From NCBI RefSeq assembly GCF_000350225.1, contig NW_005179265.1:1-64000 (forward strand): a stretch of 64,000 bases of DNA. The letters are read 5' to 3'. The first letter of the stretch is position 1. The number at the start of each line of letters is the position of its first letter. Source of the DNA: Chondrus crispus (Eukaryota; Rhodophyta; Florideophyceae; Gigartinales; Gigartinaceae). The translations under genes were made by a program, and so were the position numbers. Shown here one piece after another: positions 35,271-47,799 of this stretch. The notes beneath the pieces are model-generated. The model did no database searches. It had not been told where the DNA came from and worked only from the letters and a program-made list of their open reading frames with translations.

Positions 35271-35779
35271 GAAAACGGAAGGGAATTAGTGAAGAGGCCC
35301 CTACCTCCATCGAACCGAGCCTCGTCCCAGTGGGAGCACGCACCTCCCTGTGGAAACAAGGGCGTCGGAGTGGGGAGCGATCTGGATGGGGAAAAGTAGG
35401 AAGCGACCTGGTTTGTGTTCTAAGGAAAACTATAAAATAGACCTGTCGGTTGGGTGGCGACCATCGGTCATGTTTCCTATCCGAGGCGTACTCGACACCG
35501 GAGCCGGCCCTAAAATTGTCCATGAGCGCCTCCTCCCTCCGAACTGTCTAGACAACGCGGCAAAGCGACCCGCCCTCCAGTTACGCACGCCTCGCGAAAC
35601 GCGATGGCCCTCAGTGGGGTGTTACCTCTGTACGTCCACATCGGGGACATGACCACAAGGGCGTACTTCTTGGTCCCGAGAAACCTGGCAGTGAACGCCA
35701 TCTTGGGGACCGAATTCATTGATCGACACGTAAAGGGGATCTTACCAAAGGAGAAACGGGTCATCTTTCGCCATGGAAA

Positions 35780-36412
35780 TGTAGCATAATCACCCCCAGC
35801 GGCGGCGTAGGGGTGTAGCTAACAGCCCGACGGTGACCCTTGATCGGCGGAAGACGGGGGATTCCTCCTGCTCACGGAACCGGGCACGGGCCCGGTAGCA
35901 GTGTGGTAGAGCGGGTCGGGGTAGGTCGCGCGCACGCACGAGCGCATCGACGCCTCGACGCCCCGGAGCAACGCTGGGTGACGTACCAGCGCTGACGGGC
36001 GGAGGCGGATCCCGGCTCGCTCGCGTGTCGCGCAACCCGACCCGTGCCGGTCCCTAACTAAAAGGCGCGCGAAGGTGTCGCGCTAATTACAGTAAGCTGG
36101 AGGGTTGCCCCGCCGTCGTCGATCGTGACCAAGCTACCTTGGTCCTCCCCCGCCGGCGCCCGTCCTCCTATTTAATATACAAGTCGAAGTTGTCATACTG
36201 TAGTACAGTACCATGCCACTGTACAGCCCGGGTCGTCCCGCACTGTAATACTGCCAGCCATCGGGCTGACAGCACACGTGTTCGTACACGTGTGTTGGCG
36301 CGCGCGCTGTAAGATTTGCGCGCGCGCACGCTGTAAGGTTCGTGCCTTACACCTATAGATCTAATTGTAATCTAATCTAATATATACAGTAGTCGTCGGC
36401 AATTATGCCACA
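35780..36412 (-). mobile_element. Solo LTR of the G5 family in G3
   Basis: 633 bp with target duplication GGAAA (35775-35779 and 36413-36417). By comparison with G5 the sense strand is minus, starting TGTGGCATAATT and ending ATTATGCTACA. It contains CG-rich palindromes (CACACGTGTTCGTACACGTG) and several TACTGTA motifs. No internal region remains. Confidence 0.92.
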
Positions 36413-37504
36413 GGAAAGACGATCACCCTCTTGGGAAGTGCCCCTGGGCCCGAGGGGGATCGTGAGGCGACACAGCGCCTGCCATCAAGGGCGACTTCCA
36501 GTAAGGTTCGAGTAGCGAAGCGGATTGTCCTGTCTCCAATGTCCCAAGTACCGGTACTGGTTACCACCGAAGCCCGAGGCCTAATTTTCCTTCAAAATCA
36601 TCCGAGAACGGTTACCAAGAACCTCAGCCTCATGGCTAACGGAATTATGGAATCAGAAGGGCTCCCCTCTTGGGTCACCATGAGCAACTTCCGCGACCGC
36701 CCCGTCAGGATCCCAAAAGGGGCCGTTATCGGACTCGCCTTACCCGCGCCCAAAGCTATCTTGATGATGGAAACACCACAGGTCGAGGGACTCGCCCTCG
36801 ACCCCGCAAAGAACACAACCCTAACGGACGGAGTTAACACAGAGGAACCACAGGGACAGGGGAGTCGGCAAGGCCCCTGGGCAGAACAGTTACAGATAGT
36901 CGCCCAACACGAGACCCACAGGGATGAGATCGTCGAATTATTACGGGAATTCGAGGACATGTGGTCTGCCCGTCTAGGGACGATCTCAATAGCCCAACAT
37001 CGCATAGACCTTTAGGAAGGAGCCCGGCCCATATATCAGCCACCATACCGGGCGGGGTATCGCGCTCGAGCAATTGAGAAGGCCGAAATCGGACGAATGC
37101 TGGAAGAAGGGGTCATTGAGCCGTCCAGCGCGGAATGGGCTACCCCCGTGGTCATCGCACCAAAGAAGGACGGCACCCTTCGGTTCTGTGTTGACTATCG
37201 CCTCCTTAATCTCTTAACCCGACGGGACTCCTACCCCATTCCACGGATGGACGAATGTATAGACTCACTCGGAGACGCCAACATTTTCTCCACCCTAGAC
37301 TGCAACAGTGGATACTGGCAGGTCGAAGTGGACGAAGCCGACAGGGACAAGACCACTTTCACGTCCCATATGGGTCTCTTCCGATTCCTTCGAATGCCTC
37401 TCGGGCTGAAAAACGCACCCGCGACCATCCAGAGGGCCGTCGATATAATCCTCTTTAGGGTCAAGTGGCAATACGCGTTTGTGTACTTTGACGACGTCAT
37501 CATA

Positions 37505-37557
37505 TACTCCAAGACCCTTCGGGAACACTTGAAGTGTTCCCGAAGGGTCTTGGAGTA
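37505..37557. repeat. Perfect 26-bp fold-back beside the assembly gap
   Basis: Arms at 37505-37530 and 37532-37557 are exact reverse complements around a single G. RT similarity stops at this point and returns only after the N-run. A perfect fold-back 60 bp from a gap is most likely an assembly or library artefact, not biology. Confidence 0.85.
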
Positions 37558-37615
37558 CACGGAGGATGATTGCCCATCCGACCTGCTGTTCCATACTACG
37601 CCTACCACCCCATTT

Positions 37616-37715
37616 NNNNNNNNNNNNNNNNNNNNNNNNNNNNNNNNNNNNNNNNNNNNNNNNNNNNNNNNNNNNNNNNNNNNNNNNNNNNNNNNNNNNN
37701 NNNNNNNNNNNNNNN
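37616..37715. other. Assembly gap of 100 N
   Basis: Exactly 100 unknown bases, the usual placeholder for a gap of unknown size. It lies inside the RT of G3. Confidence 1.
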
Positions 37716-38102
37716 TTCTCCCACGTGCGTGTCATCCTCTGTATGCTGCGGGACGCGGGGGTACCGCTCAAATTCCCCAAGTGCCACTGTTTCCAATCAT
37801 TCTTGGACTACCTGGAACACGTCATCCGGCCTGGGAAGCTGGAAGTCACTGCCAGAACGTGCGATTCCAGCCGGCAAGCGAAGGCCCCCTCGACCCAGAC
37901 CGGAGTCCGCTCGTTCATAGGCATTCGCAATGTATTTCGACGTTTTGTACCGAACGTCGCAAGCATTGCCACCCCCTTAAACAGGAAACTCGAAAAGGGG
38001 CAACCCTCCCGCTTTGGGGACCTCACGGATGATGAATTCATGGCCTTTCCCGAGCTCAAGCGACGTTTTATCTTGCCTCCGATCCTGGCGCTACCCAAAA
38101 AG

Positions 38103-38710
38103 TGTAGCATAAACACCCCCGCGTAGAGGGGTGTATGCATCCAGTCCTATAGACCTCGGATCGCCGAGAACGGGATGAAGCACCACTCACACACGGGACC
38201 GGGCGCGGGCCCTGGTAGCAGTGTGGTAGAGCGCGGTCGGGTCCGACGCGCGCACGCGCGAGCGGATCTACGCCTGGACGCCCCGGTGCGGTACTGGTAG
38301 ACGATCTAGTACCGACGGGCGGAGGCGGATCCGGGCTGGCTCGCGTGCTGACGCGTCCTTGCCCGCGCGGTCCCTTGCCTACGACGGACTAGAGTAGGCT
38401 GGTCGTTCTAGTAGAGTAAGCGGCAGAGCTGACCTAGACCGAGAGTCGTGGACAAGCTCGTGCTTGTCCTTTTCCTCCGTCGTCGGTCGCTCGCGTATTT
38501 AATGTACAAAATATTCTATCATAACACTACAGTACCGACGTACTGTAGGGGGCTACTGTAGTGCGGGTCAGCCTGCACTGTAGCGCTGTCAGGCATCGGG
38601 CTGACAGTACACGTGCGTGTCGCGCACACGTGTGGGTCCGTACTGTAGAGCTCCGGCTCTACAGTGCGGGATCCAATCTAGATCTAAATCTAGTTTGCCG
38701 TTATACCACA
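38103..38710 (-). mobile_element. Second solo LTR of the G5 family in G3
   Basis: 608 bp with target duplication AAAAG (38098-38102 and 38711-38715), in the same orientation as the copy at 35780. The ends are TGTGGTATAA and TTATGCTACA on the minus strand. It lies at the start of the RNase H part of G3 and differs noticeably from the 35780 copy. Confidence 0.92.
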
Positions 38711-40950
38711 AAAAGGACGGATACTACAAACTAGACACCGATGCGTGCGACCACCAGCTGAGATGTACCCTCCTACAGGACCAAGGCGGAGCCGATTATC
38801 GTCCTGTGGGGTACTGGAGTCGTGCCCTTACTAAGCAAGAACGCGATTATACCACAATGGGAAAGGAGTGCCTGGCCCTCGTGTGGGCCATCCTGCTCCT
38901 CCGCCCGTGCCTGGAAGGGCAACGGTTCACCATCCGAACGGACCACGATTCCCTCAGTTGCGTACTTAACCTCGTGGACGCCAAGGGACGACTCGGGCGA
39001 TGGGGGCTGCGCCTGTCCGAGCACCATTATATCGTTGAGCACCGCACGGGGGTTAAATATCAGGTTGCCGACGCCCTGTCGCGACTAGAAGCGGCAGGGG
39101 TTGACACCTCCCCATTACGGGACGAAATACCCTGCTACATGACCAACACGGTCCCCGGTCCAGCGGACGAGCTGCCCTTGCACCCTGGGAACCCAGAAGT
39201 CGTCGCTCTGGCCGAAGCCGACGCGACGATACTGCTAATCACTCAGGGAGACGTCCCCAGGGAGCAACACAAACACCCCTACTGCCGAGCGATGATGAAT
39301 GACGTCGGCAAGGCCGGGACTCAATTCGAGGTCCACCGACACGGCCTCTTATACCGTCGCGCACCCCTGGACGGGAGCATCCAGAGGGTCATCCCCACCT
39401 CCCTCCGTTCACGTACGCTGTTCCTCAGCCATTGCCCCAGGACGCAAGGACACCCGAGAACAGGTCGAATGTACGAGACCATGCCACGTCAATACTTCTG
39501 ACCACACATGGCGTCAGACGTTCAGCAGACTGTGGCCGATTGTCGGTCGTGCGCGAAAATGCGGGGAATACAGCGCCGCCAGCAGAAGAAACTAACACTG
39601 TTCCCCGCCGCCGATCCTCTCGAATTGTGGCTCTGGACCTCTACGGCCCGCTGGTAAAAACACCCCACGGGAATCGGCACATCCTCGTCATTACCGGCAG
39701 ATTTACAAAGATGTGTCGCGCCGCACCCCTTCGGACAGCGCAGGCTACCCAAGTCTCTCAGGGGTTCTTAAGCGCCTTGGTATACCCCTACGGCATGCCC
39801 GACACTCTGCTCACGGATAATGGACCCCAGTTTACGGCAAAATTCTTCGAGTCCGTCTGCGGAATGCTTCGCATCCGCCATGTGCTCACGACTGCTAACC
39901 ACGCCCAAACTAACGGCCAAGCCGAACGCTTCAACCGTACACTGGCGACCCGAATGCGGCACTACGTTCCCGTTACCAACGGGACTGGGACGACTACGTG
40001 CAACCGCTGACCTATGCATACAATATGCAGGTCCACAGATCGACAGGTACAACTCCCTTTGATCTCATCTTGACGCGCCACCTGCCAGGGATTTCCGTCC
40101 AGGCACCATCCCCGAGTATTCCGTCCTCAGATGGCATTGCATCGACAACGGCGCAAATGAAGCGAATGACCCTCCAGCGGGTGCGGCAGATACTCTCCCG
40201 AGCGGGCACAAAGCTTACTCACGCTCAAGCCCATTACAAGAAAACTTCTACCGGGCGGCGCAAACGCCGCTCTCCTTTAAGGTCGGAGAAGAAGTGTTCC
40301 TCGATAGGCCCCCCGATTTCTCGGTAACCCCCCTTGAGAATGAGTACGGGCAGCGCAAGCTCCTACCCAAGACGACAGGGCCGTATCGGGTTAAAAAGGC
40401 GACAACAGACACTGTGACGATCGACCGAAACGGGCTTGTAGACATAGTATCGATCAACAGCGTCACAAAGGCACCACAGCCGCCACCAGCAGGAACCCCA
40501 ACCCCTACCTCGTCGTCGACAACAAGCGCGCCCCCTCCCAACGAGACGAACCCCGCCGTACAGCCGACCGGCCGTCTCCGTGGATCCCGACAGCCAGGTC
40601 CCCGTCGACCCATTCCCGGCGGAGCTAGAAGCCAACATGGAATGCGCCATAGAGTGTATCGTCGTCCATGGCGAGACCGAGGCGGGTACGCCTATCTACC
40701 GCGTCCGATGGTATGGCTATGGCCCGGAGGATGACGCTTGGGAGCCAGCGGAAAACCTGCCCGCCAACTGCATCCACCGATACAGGGCGCGACGCTATCC
40801 GGGACGGTCGCGTCCAAGAAGGGGATTGAGGCGGGAGAGATAATAGGGGAAATGCACAAAACGATTTTTGAAAACAATCGGCAACACCCAATGGGGACGT
40901 ACAATAAGACAGTGGCGGCGGTTCAAAGCGACGGTTGGCAAACGATGTTT

Positions 40951-43892
40951 TTAGGAGACAGCCCATGGGAGCTCGTCAACGGGGAAAGGACTGCAAGAAG
41001 GACGGGAAACCCAGACAGGATTTACTAAGAGAAAGGCCGGTTTACTCCGGGGCGACGAACCGACACAGAGACGCTTGCGAGATGGAGCCTCGTCAAACGC
41101 AGAAGCGGAAGCCGCACCCTCGTCGCCACGCCGGGGACGTTTGGGCTCGAGCCCGAAACAGACGAGCACGTCGGAAATTGCGCCCTCGGTCAAGTCGCGC
41201 ACCCGAGCTTGCAAAATCCGGCTGAGGGCCGACTGGACCTCCTCTAACGCCATACGCGTGCGCTCGAGGGTGTGAGAATCCTTGATGAGGACCACGGCTT
41301 GACGAAGCACGGCCCAAACGGAAGAGATGGGCTCCGCCCCATGGTCCCGAGCACCATCCACATACTCTTTCCAAGCGGCTTTGAGATCCTCTTCCACTAC
41401 AGGAGGCACGTCCACTTGGTTGAATGCTTCGATGACGAGCTGGGGACGCACATCGAGAAAGGTCGCCGAAACTCCGACTGGGGCACCTGAAACTCCGACT
41501 GGGGCACCTGAAACTGGGACTTCGACGACGTCGCTCGATACAGTGGATCTTCCCCTCTCGACGGCATCTGGTCGGGGCTTCGCGAACCTGACACGACTGG
41601 TGACCTGGGGCCCCGCGGCGGTGACGGGCGTCGAAAAAGGGACGTCCTCGTCATCATAGGAGCTCGGCTCCCTCCCGTCGGGGATCGGAGCGGCAGACTC
41701 CGCGCCGTATAGAGACGGGGCAGCCGAGATAGCGCCACGGCTATTGGGCGGGAAAATGGGGACCGAGTCGGACGCCGCCACGGTGGGATATAAATAGTGT
41801 GGTACGACCCCCTTGCCCCTGGGGTAGTAGTCGGCGACCTCGAGGATGGACCCCGGGTGGCGACAGTCCGTGGGAAGCAGAAACCTAGTGGGATACTCCT
41901 GGCCGTTGTCGTGCCCACCAGGGTGACGCGGGATGGGGGAGAACCGGTCCGTTTCGTAGTCGTACCACAGGAATCTGTGGGTCTTCGTCCAGTCCGTTTA
42001 GGCAGCATAGAGGAGTAACGCCTCCGTCTCTTGGGGGCCGTACTCCGTCCCGCGGACGAGGTTTTGAATATCAAGCTCTCGTATGTAAGAAATCAACCCG
42101 ACGGGGAGCGGCAGAAGGCTACCGATGGGGGAAGAAATCCCGCGGTCTTGAAACAATCGCCAGTCACGGCTTTTGGCATTCATCTGTATTCCGTACCGGG
42201 CAGCATGCAGAAAAGCCATGAGCGACGACACGGTCCACTCGGCAGCGACGATTTGCCAGAGCCACATCCGAAGTCGGTCGCGCTGCAAATCCAAACTGCC
42301 ATGATAGGCCAGCACGGCGGGTGTGAGGACGCAGAGAGAGCGCGGCACGTCCCAGTAAAAGGGTTGCGACGGCACGCGGATATAATAATTCGGCCGCAGA
42401 CGGGAGGGCATGTCGAAAAACTCGAGGTTGTGCCAGCCATAGAAGAGCCCCTGAGTATTCCGGACGCGGGACTCGTCGGAGCAGTTGTCTCCCCACCACC
42501 GCCGGTCGCGCAGCCAGTATAGTCGATCGTATGCGAGGAGCCCCAGTACGCTGTGACCGGTAGGAAGGAAGCTCCCACCCGAAGGGACGTCTTCGGGGCG
42601 ACGAAGGTGCTGAAGGTCCGATAATAGGGTCTGAAGGCGGATCTAGTATTTCCTCTCGGGCCAGCATCGGATATGACCGGGGTCGGTGCGGCCCTGAGTG
42701 CGGGTTCGGTCGCTCGGCACCAGCGGCAGATGCTGCCAGCGAGCCGCCCATGCCTCTTCCCGACTCCGGCGATACGCATTTAGGAGACTGATGCCCTCCT
42801 GTCAGACCTCTTGAAATCGGAGCGCGTCGAAGTACCAAGCGGACAAGCCAACATATTGCTCAACCGTATACGGAAGCGACAAGGGGCGTGATTTCGCTTC
42901 GGCAGCCGTGCGGTGCTGGCGGTGGTCGTAGTCCTTGGCGGGATTGACCCAACGGGTGGTGAACCCTGCGGCGAGCGGCGACATGACGGCAGACGATGGT
43001 AAGGCCAGGCGGGAACCCATGGAAAGGGACGTAGGACAAAGTGATAAACCGAGGGGAGGCAGCGGTGATGTCACGTCAGGGGTAACCGGCGTGGTGTCCT
43101 CGGCATTTATAGGCGTCAATCTTGGGATCTTCTCAAACTGCGGCGGCCACCCCCACTGCACTTCAACAGATTTGGCGACTGTACCCTCGGTTCGCGCGAC
43201 CTCTGGCGGGACGGGGGCGGCACCGTACCCAATGCCCCTTCGGCGGCCTTGGGGACGTGGCGCCGCCCGACCACCCCGCCGGGCACCCGTCCGCTGGGAC
43301 ATTGCGCGACCACCCGAAGAGGAAGAACCGCTGTCCTGGCACGGGCAAACTGGAGGCTCCCGGAGGACTGTACGAGCGCTACTGACCCGATTGGGTGGGA
43401 GAGGACCGCACGCAGCGCAGCGCGCTAAGCCAGAGCCCAAAGGATGGCGACCCAGACGCACGCGTCGGCACTTCGCCCTCGGGCGTACTCTCGAAGGGCC
43501 GCGGGCAAGGTGGCGCGGGGGCCAACTGGAAGGGGTCGGACTCTTTGGCTGACGAGGCCGCTGTATCGATTGCTGTGGGAAGACGGACCAAAACGGTGGT
43601 TCGATTGCGCCGAGTGCTCTCCATGCCTTCAAAGGGGCCGGGAAAATGAACCCCAAGGTGCGTCGTCGGCTGGCTCGCCAGTGTCCGTCTGGCTCACACC
43701 CCTCCTTCCCTCTTCGACCCCCAAGGGAACGACTCGTCTGCGCTGTCGACCGGTCGCCGAAGGCCGCCGCAAAAGGACCTGTGTACGGTGCGCACGCGGG
43801 GCGTCCGTTGCCCGCGTCTGGGCCGAAGAACGGAAGTACGGGATACGCTGGGTGTGCCGCGAAGGGCGTGCCACACGCAAAGAAGGGGGGTA
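40951..43892 (-). pseudogene. Antisense accessory gene of G3 (DPxH family, diverged)
   Basis: Minus-strand frames fill the 2.9 kb between the G3 chromodomain and its 3' LTR. The N-terminal part is Pro/Arg-rich with GRRRGIGYG, like GRRGVGF in the G4 copy. A middle block has PNYYIRVPSQPFYW and LCVLTPAVLAYHGSLD, where G4 has PNRYQQLPSWWGQFY and LGPILTYFGSHLTD. The C-terminal part has a helical stretch (EEVQSALSRILQARVRDL) and ends with KRPRRG and SRKRL. A 21-bp tandem repeat near 41468-41510 encodes repeated GAPVGVS. It is broken in several places; function unknown. Confidence 0.65.
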
Positions 43893-44063
43893 TGTAGTGA
43901 AATAGGTACGTCCGAGATCGGCTTGAACGGGCGGGCGAGGACACGTCGCTGGCGGGGAAGACAGGACTACTGTAGAGGCGTAATGTGTCTTACGGTACAG
44001 TGTAGAAACAAATACTGTAATCCGGGGACTGCCCCAGCGAGCACACGTGGCCTACGAGCCCAC
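43893..44063 (+). repeat. Left part of the 3' LTR of G3
   Basis: 171 bp starting TGTAGTGAAATAGG, matching the first part of 32520-32982. It stops where the LTR of G4 begins at 44064. The rest of this LTR is not found after G4. Confidence 0.85.
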
Positions 44064-45113
44064 TGTACTGCAATACGCACGTGAAAAGGGGGGTGAAAAG
44101 AAAGGAAAATATTTGGATATGAAAAGTAGTCCGGGTTGGGAGACACACGTGTGAATAATTGCACAGTTTTAATTTCCAATTATTTTATTTTATTTAGTTA
44201 ATTAGTTGGCATTAATTTTGCTGACACTAGATTAGATCTAGGATCTAGTGCCGCGAGCTACTGTAGTGACTCCGGCGGGGCGATATATACCTTAGCCCTG
44301 TGACCACCAAGTCAGTAAAGGTAACCCGAGTTGCAAGAGTTGAATATCGCCTTGGTCGAAGTCCGTCTTTCCCAAGACGCTCCCTTTTACCTAAGCTTAC
44401 GTTATCCTTTGCGCTCGGGGGTTCCCCTTTTCTTTTTCCTTTATTTCCCTATTCTTTTCTATCTCTACCTCTATTTTTCCCTTAATTGTGTTGGTTCCAC
44501 TGGAGTTGGTCGCGACCGATCCGGTGTAGGTGTTTTGGCCATCGGGCAACACGTTGTGTAGCGCTGCTACTGTTTCAAGTTCCGTAGGAAGGCTGTTGCA
44601 ACGACGCCTCCGTCGAAGGTCTTACTGTATAAGACAGAGTTGGTACCACCTACCGCGATTGCGATCGCGCTGGTGAGGCTGCTTTTAGCCATCGGGCAAC
44701 ACGTCGGTAGTAGCGCTGCTACACGGTTACGATCCCGTCGGGAAGTGCTGAACAAGCCCCCGTCGAAGACCTTGAATTACACACAAAGTGCTGAAGACGC
44801 TCGTCGAGCATTGGCCTTACAACCCAGCGAACCGCGGTTACATCCTCGTAGAGAAGCCCAACCCGCACTCGTCGAGCGCTCAAGTCTTCACAAGTCTCTA
44901 CTACCATTATCCTCCCGGGCCGGGCATTTTTCTTTAACCCCGCCCCCCCGTCCGAGTTGAGCTACCGTGGGCCGTAAGCCCACACAAGGGGAAAGGGAGT
45001 CTCGAAAGCTCCGTAGGGCGTGCCATCGGCAGTGGTTGTTGCTGTTGTTGTTTTTCGTCTTTTTGTTTGACCGTCGGACTGTGTTCGCGGCCTGCCAGGC
45101 ACATTGCACTACA
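44064..45113 (+). repeat. 5' LTR of G4
   Basis: 1050 bp from TGTACTGCAATACG to ATTGCACTACA. TATA box GATATATACC is at 44282. It closely matches the G6 LTR at 62421-63437 through most of its right two thirds. Confidence 0.9.
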
Positions 45114-45117
45114 AAAG

Positions 45118-45276
45118 TGGTCTCCCGACCTAGAATTGTCTACAGCAAACCCGACCTAGAATTGTGTCGACGACAGCCTCGGTCTGGAGTTGCACTACGA
45201 AAGTGGTCTGGGTAACGGAGTCTCTTTTTTATTTTTTGTTTGTAACTTTTTTTGTGCAGGTTCGCTCGTACGAGCG
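45118..45276 (+). promoter_or_regulatory. Leader of G4: two PBS-like sites and a possible intron
   Basis: The PBS TGGTCTCCCGACCTAGAATT starts at 45118. CCCGACCTAGA occurs at 45124-45134 and again at 45150-45160. Then GG/GTAACGG (45211) and a T-rich tract ending TTGTGCAG (45259) look like a 48-bp GT-AG intron just before the gag ATG. The same arrangement stands before the G6 gag, which suggests it is conserved. Confidence 0.55.
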
Positions 45277-47532
45277 ATGTCGACAAGCGCCCCCGGGGAC
45301 GTCGGTCCCGGGGCGAGTAGGAGCGAATCGGCAAGGGCGTCCGGGATCCGGCGAGGTCCTCGCACCCGAAGCCAGGCCAATACGGCCACGGGTCCCGAAG
45401 GTCAAGAATCCCCGACGCGGATTGAAGCCGACAAGGATAACCTATCCTACAGGTTCGAGAAGGTGGGCGAGGAAATTCGCCAAGAGATGACGAAAAATCT
45501 CGAGGCTGAATTAGCCCTCGTCCGGAAGCAACTGGTGTTGCAAGCATCCGAGTTCCACGCCGTTTTAGGAGAGCTGTCGGCTCGAGTGGATCTCGTCGAG
45601 AAGGAGCGAGGTGAGGCGACCGACGGTCTGGAGCCGGAGGTCCTAGCTTCGTTGAAAATTTCAGTCAAGGACGCAAGGCGCGACGCGAATCAAGCTTTGG
45701 AGTCCTTAGGTAAATTTAGAAGCAGTATCGACGACAGGTTTGACCGCGCCGCTCATCGTCTCAAGGACCTTGAACAGGTCGCCGGGCAAGAGCCGCTCCC
45801 AACGGGTCGAGAAGGCGACCGTCGATCGAAGAAGGACAAGGCCGCGGTACAGCGGAGTTCCAAGTCGAAGACTTCGAAGAAGAATCTGCGACGCCGGAGC
45901 AGGAGTCACGGTAGTGACGAGCCGGAGGACCAAGACTCAATGGCCGAGTCGAATGGCCTTTCCGAAGATGGTGACGACGGTTCGTCGAACCATGCCAGCA
46001 ATTCCAAAAATCGTTCAGAGGAAGGGAAAGGAATTTCGCAGGGCAAGAAAATTACCTCCAGACGGGGCGGGATCACTTCGTCCGCCTCGCGGAGAGACAA
46101 GGACGCTGAGCCAGAGGACGTCGCAAGGCGACGCGGGCCGCGATGGGAGGAGCTGGAGGAGCTGAATCCGACCAACTACCTCATCAAGAAATTACTTTTG
46201 TACCGAACGTACCGCTTGCGGAACCCGCAGACATATTTGTCAAGTTCCCGGCGGACCGCCGTGCGAAAAATCAGGAGATATATTCCGCCTAAGGTGAAGA
46301 AGGACAACACGTTCACAGGTGAGGACGGGGTCCTTGTGTTGGAGTTTTTGGCGAAATTAGTTCAAGAGTTTGATACTCAAGAAATGAAGGAGGGGCAAGC
46401 GATCCGCTCGTTGCCCGAATTTCTAAGCGGCATCGCCCGGACACAGTACACTTCGGTGTCTCAGACGGCCGGGTCCCACCACGGAAAGGTATCCGTTTGG
46501 CCGGAGGCCGTACAGTGGTTGTTGAGGAGTTTCGTAACCGACGAGGCGATCCGTCAAGCCGTGCTCGCGTTGTGAGAAGTTCAGCAAAGACCGTCTGAAG
46601 ACGAGATGGAATTTTATATCCGTCTGACGGACGCGAGCAATCGATGTGGAAACGTATATTCGATGGAAGAACAAATGACGATGTTTATGGAAGGACTCGA
46701 TTCGAGTATCAAGCCGATGGTATTTCAATACCGACAAGACAATCGGGACGTTTCGTTTTTGAGAATAGTTAATTACGCGAAGGCGCATGGCTCGGCGAGC
46801 CGCGCTAAGGACAAGAAGACCAGGAAGGTCACGATTCAGACGCCGTCGACGTTCAGCGCGAGTAAGAAGCAGAGGGCTTCTTATCCCGGTCGCAAAAGTC
46901 ATGCCGCCGTCCATTTAGCCGAGTCAATTTCCGCGTCAGATGAGCGCGGTGCGCCCGGAAGCAGCGAAAATCATTATGAAGGAGCGTTGGTAGCCGAGGG
47001 CGAGTTCATTGAGCCATCGGAGGGCTACGGACAAGAGGACTACGGGGCAAGCGGGTCGTCAACTTTACCGACTCACACATACACGACGGAGTCGTTTTCA
47101 GAGCCTGCGGATCCCATGATGATGTTTCGGGGGCGCGGCCACACGCCGGCGCCGCGCATTCCGATGGAAGACAAGGGTACGACGTTTCGAAGGCCAGGCT
47201 GGATGGGAAGGCCGCAACGTCAAGGAAGGCCGCCGGCCCGTGGAGGACCTAGGCCGCAATATCCCGTCAAGACGCACGGACTGGTGTGCTATCATTGTTA
47301 CGAAAAGGGGCACGCCGCGCCAACGTGCATTCTTTTCCTCCGGGAAATGCACCGAGTTTTGGAAAATTATGAGGCGTTGTCTCCGATGGAGAGGTTAGGG
47401 ATACCATCGGCGAGTTACCTGAAGGTCAAGAATTGGTTCGATTCGCAGACGGCGAGCACGCCGAGTGCTTCAACGCCGAGGCCGAACCAACCCTCAGAGG
47501 GCGCGCCGCGGGGCCCGCGCTGTCGGATGTGA
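45277..47532 (+). pseudogene. Gag region of G4
   Basis: The region starts MSTSAPGDVGPGA at 45277. An early coiled coil (EEIRQEMTKNLEAELALVRK) and a Lys/Ser-rich linker precede the capsid-like part (RKIRRYIPPK, VLEFLAKLVQEF). One zinc knuckle, CYHCYEKGHAAPTC, is near 47287-47330. It is near-identical in plan to the start of the G6 gag at 63579. It has about one break. Confidence 0.82.
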
Positions 47533-47799
47533 GGAGGATCCCGCAGCGGCAGGAAAACTAGAGAGGGGAATCTCGCATGAGTCGCGAGGGGCACAGGGTC
47601 GGCGTACTGTGCCCGGGGCTCAGCCCCGTTCCCCGTCTCTAAGGGAAAAATCAGGCCCCGATGAGGAGGTTGTTGGATTGGTGGATAAGCCCAAAGGGCC
47701 AGCTCAAGTCAAGAAAATTTTGAGCCGAGCCCGAGATCAGCCGCTGGAAGAAGTTCGAAGACCCTGGTACAGGGTTAAACGAAGGGAGTGTCCCGAGAA

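Larger units (their letters stand above)
35437..40843 (+). pseudogene. Pol region of G3 with chromodomain
   Basis: The protease has GVLDTGAGPKIV near 35490 and ILGTEFIDRHV. RT has FCVDYRLLNLL near 37187 and YFDDVIIYS near 37483. RNase H has KLDTDACDHQL near 38728 and RTDHDSLSC. Integrase has VALDLYGP, LTDNGPQFTAKFF and TNGQAERFNR. The chromodomain (MECAIECIVV, then YRVRWYGYGPEDDAW) is at about 40636-40800. The region includes two solo LTRs and an assembly gap, and is broken besides. Confidence 0.85.
32520..44063 (+). mobile_element. Ty3/gypsy chromovirus G3
   Basis: 11.5 kb. The LTR at 32520-32982 and the truncated LTR at 43893-44063 agree at roughly 92% over 170 bp, so the copy is moderately old. 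The PBS (TGGTGTCCTGACCTAG) is at 32984. The order is gag, protease, RT, RNase H, integrase, chromodomain, antisense gene, polypurine tract (AAGAAGGGGGG). It was hit by two solo LTRs (35780, 38103) and cut at its right LTR by G4. It also contains a 100-N assembly gap. It is broken in many places. Confidence 0.9.

Noticed and set aside
37505-37557. Fold-back as a natural hairpin element
   Set aside because: Perfect arms beside an N gap with loss of RT similarity point to an artefact.
45118-45136. tRNA gene fragment at the PBS
   Set aside because: Only the 3' end complement is present, in the exact position of a primer-binding site.
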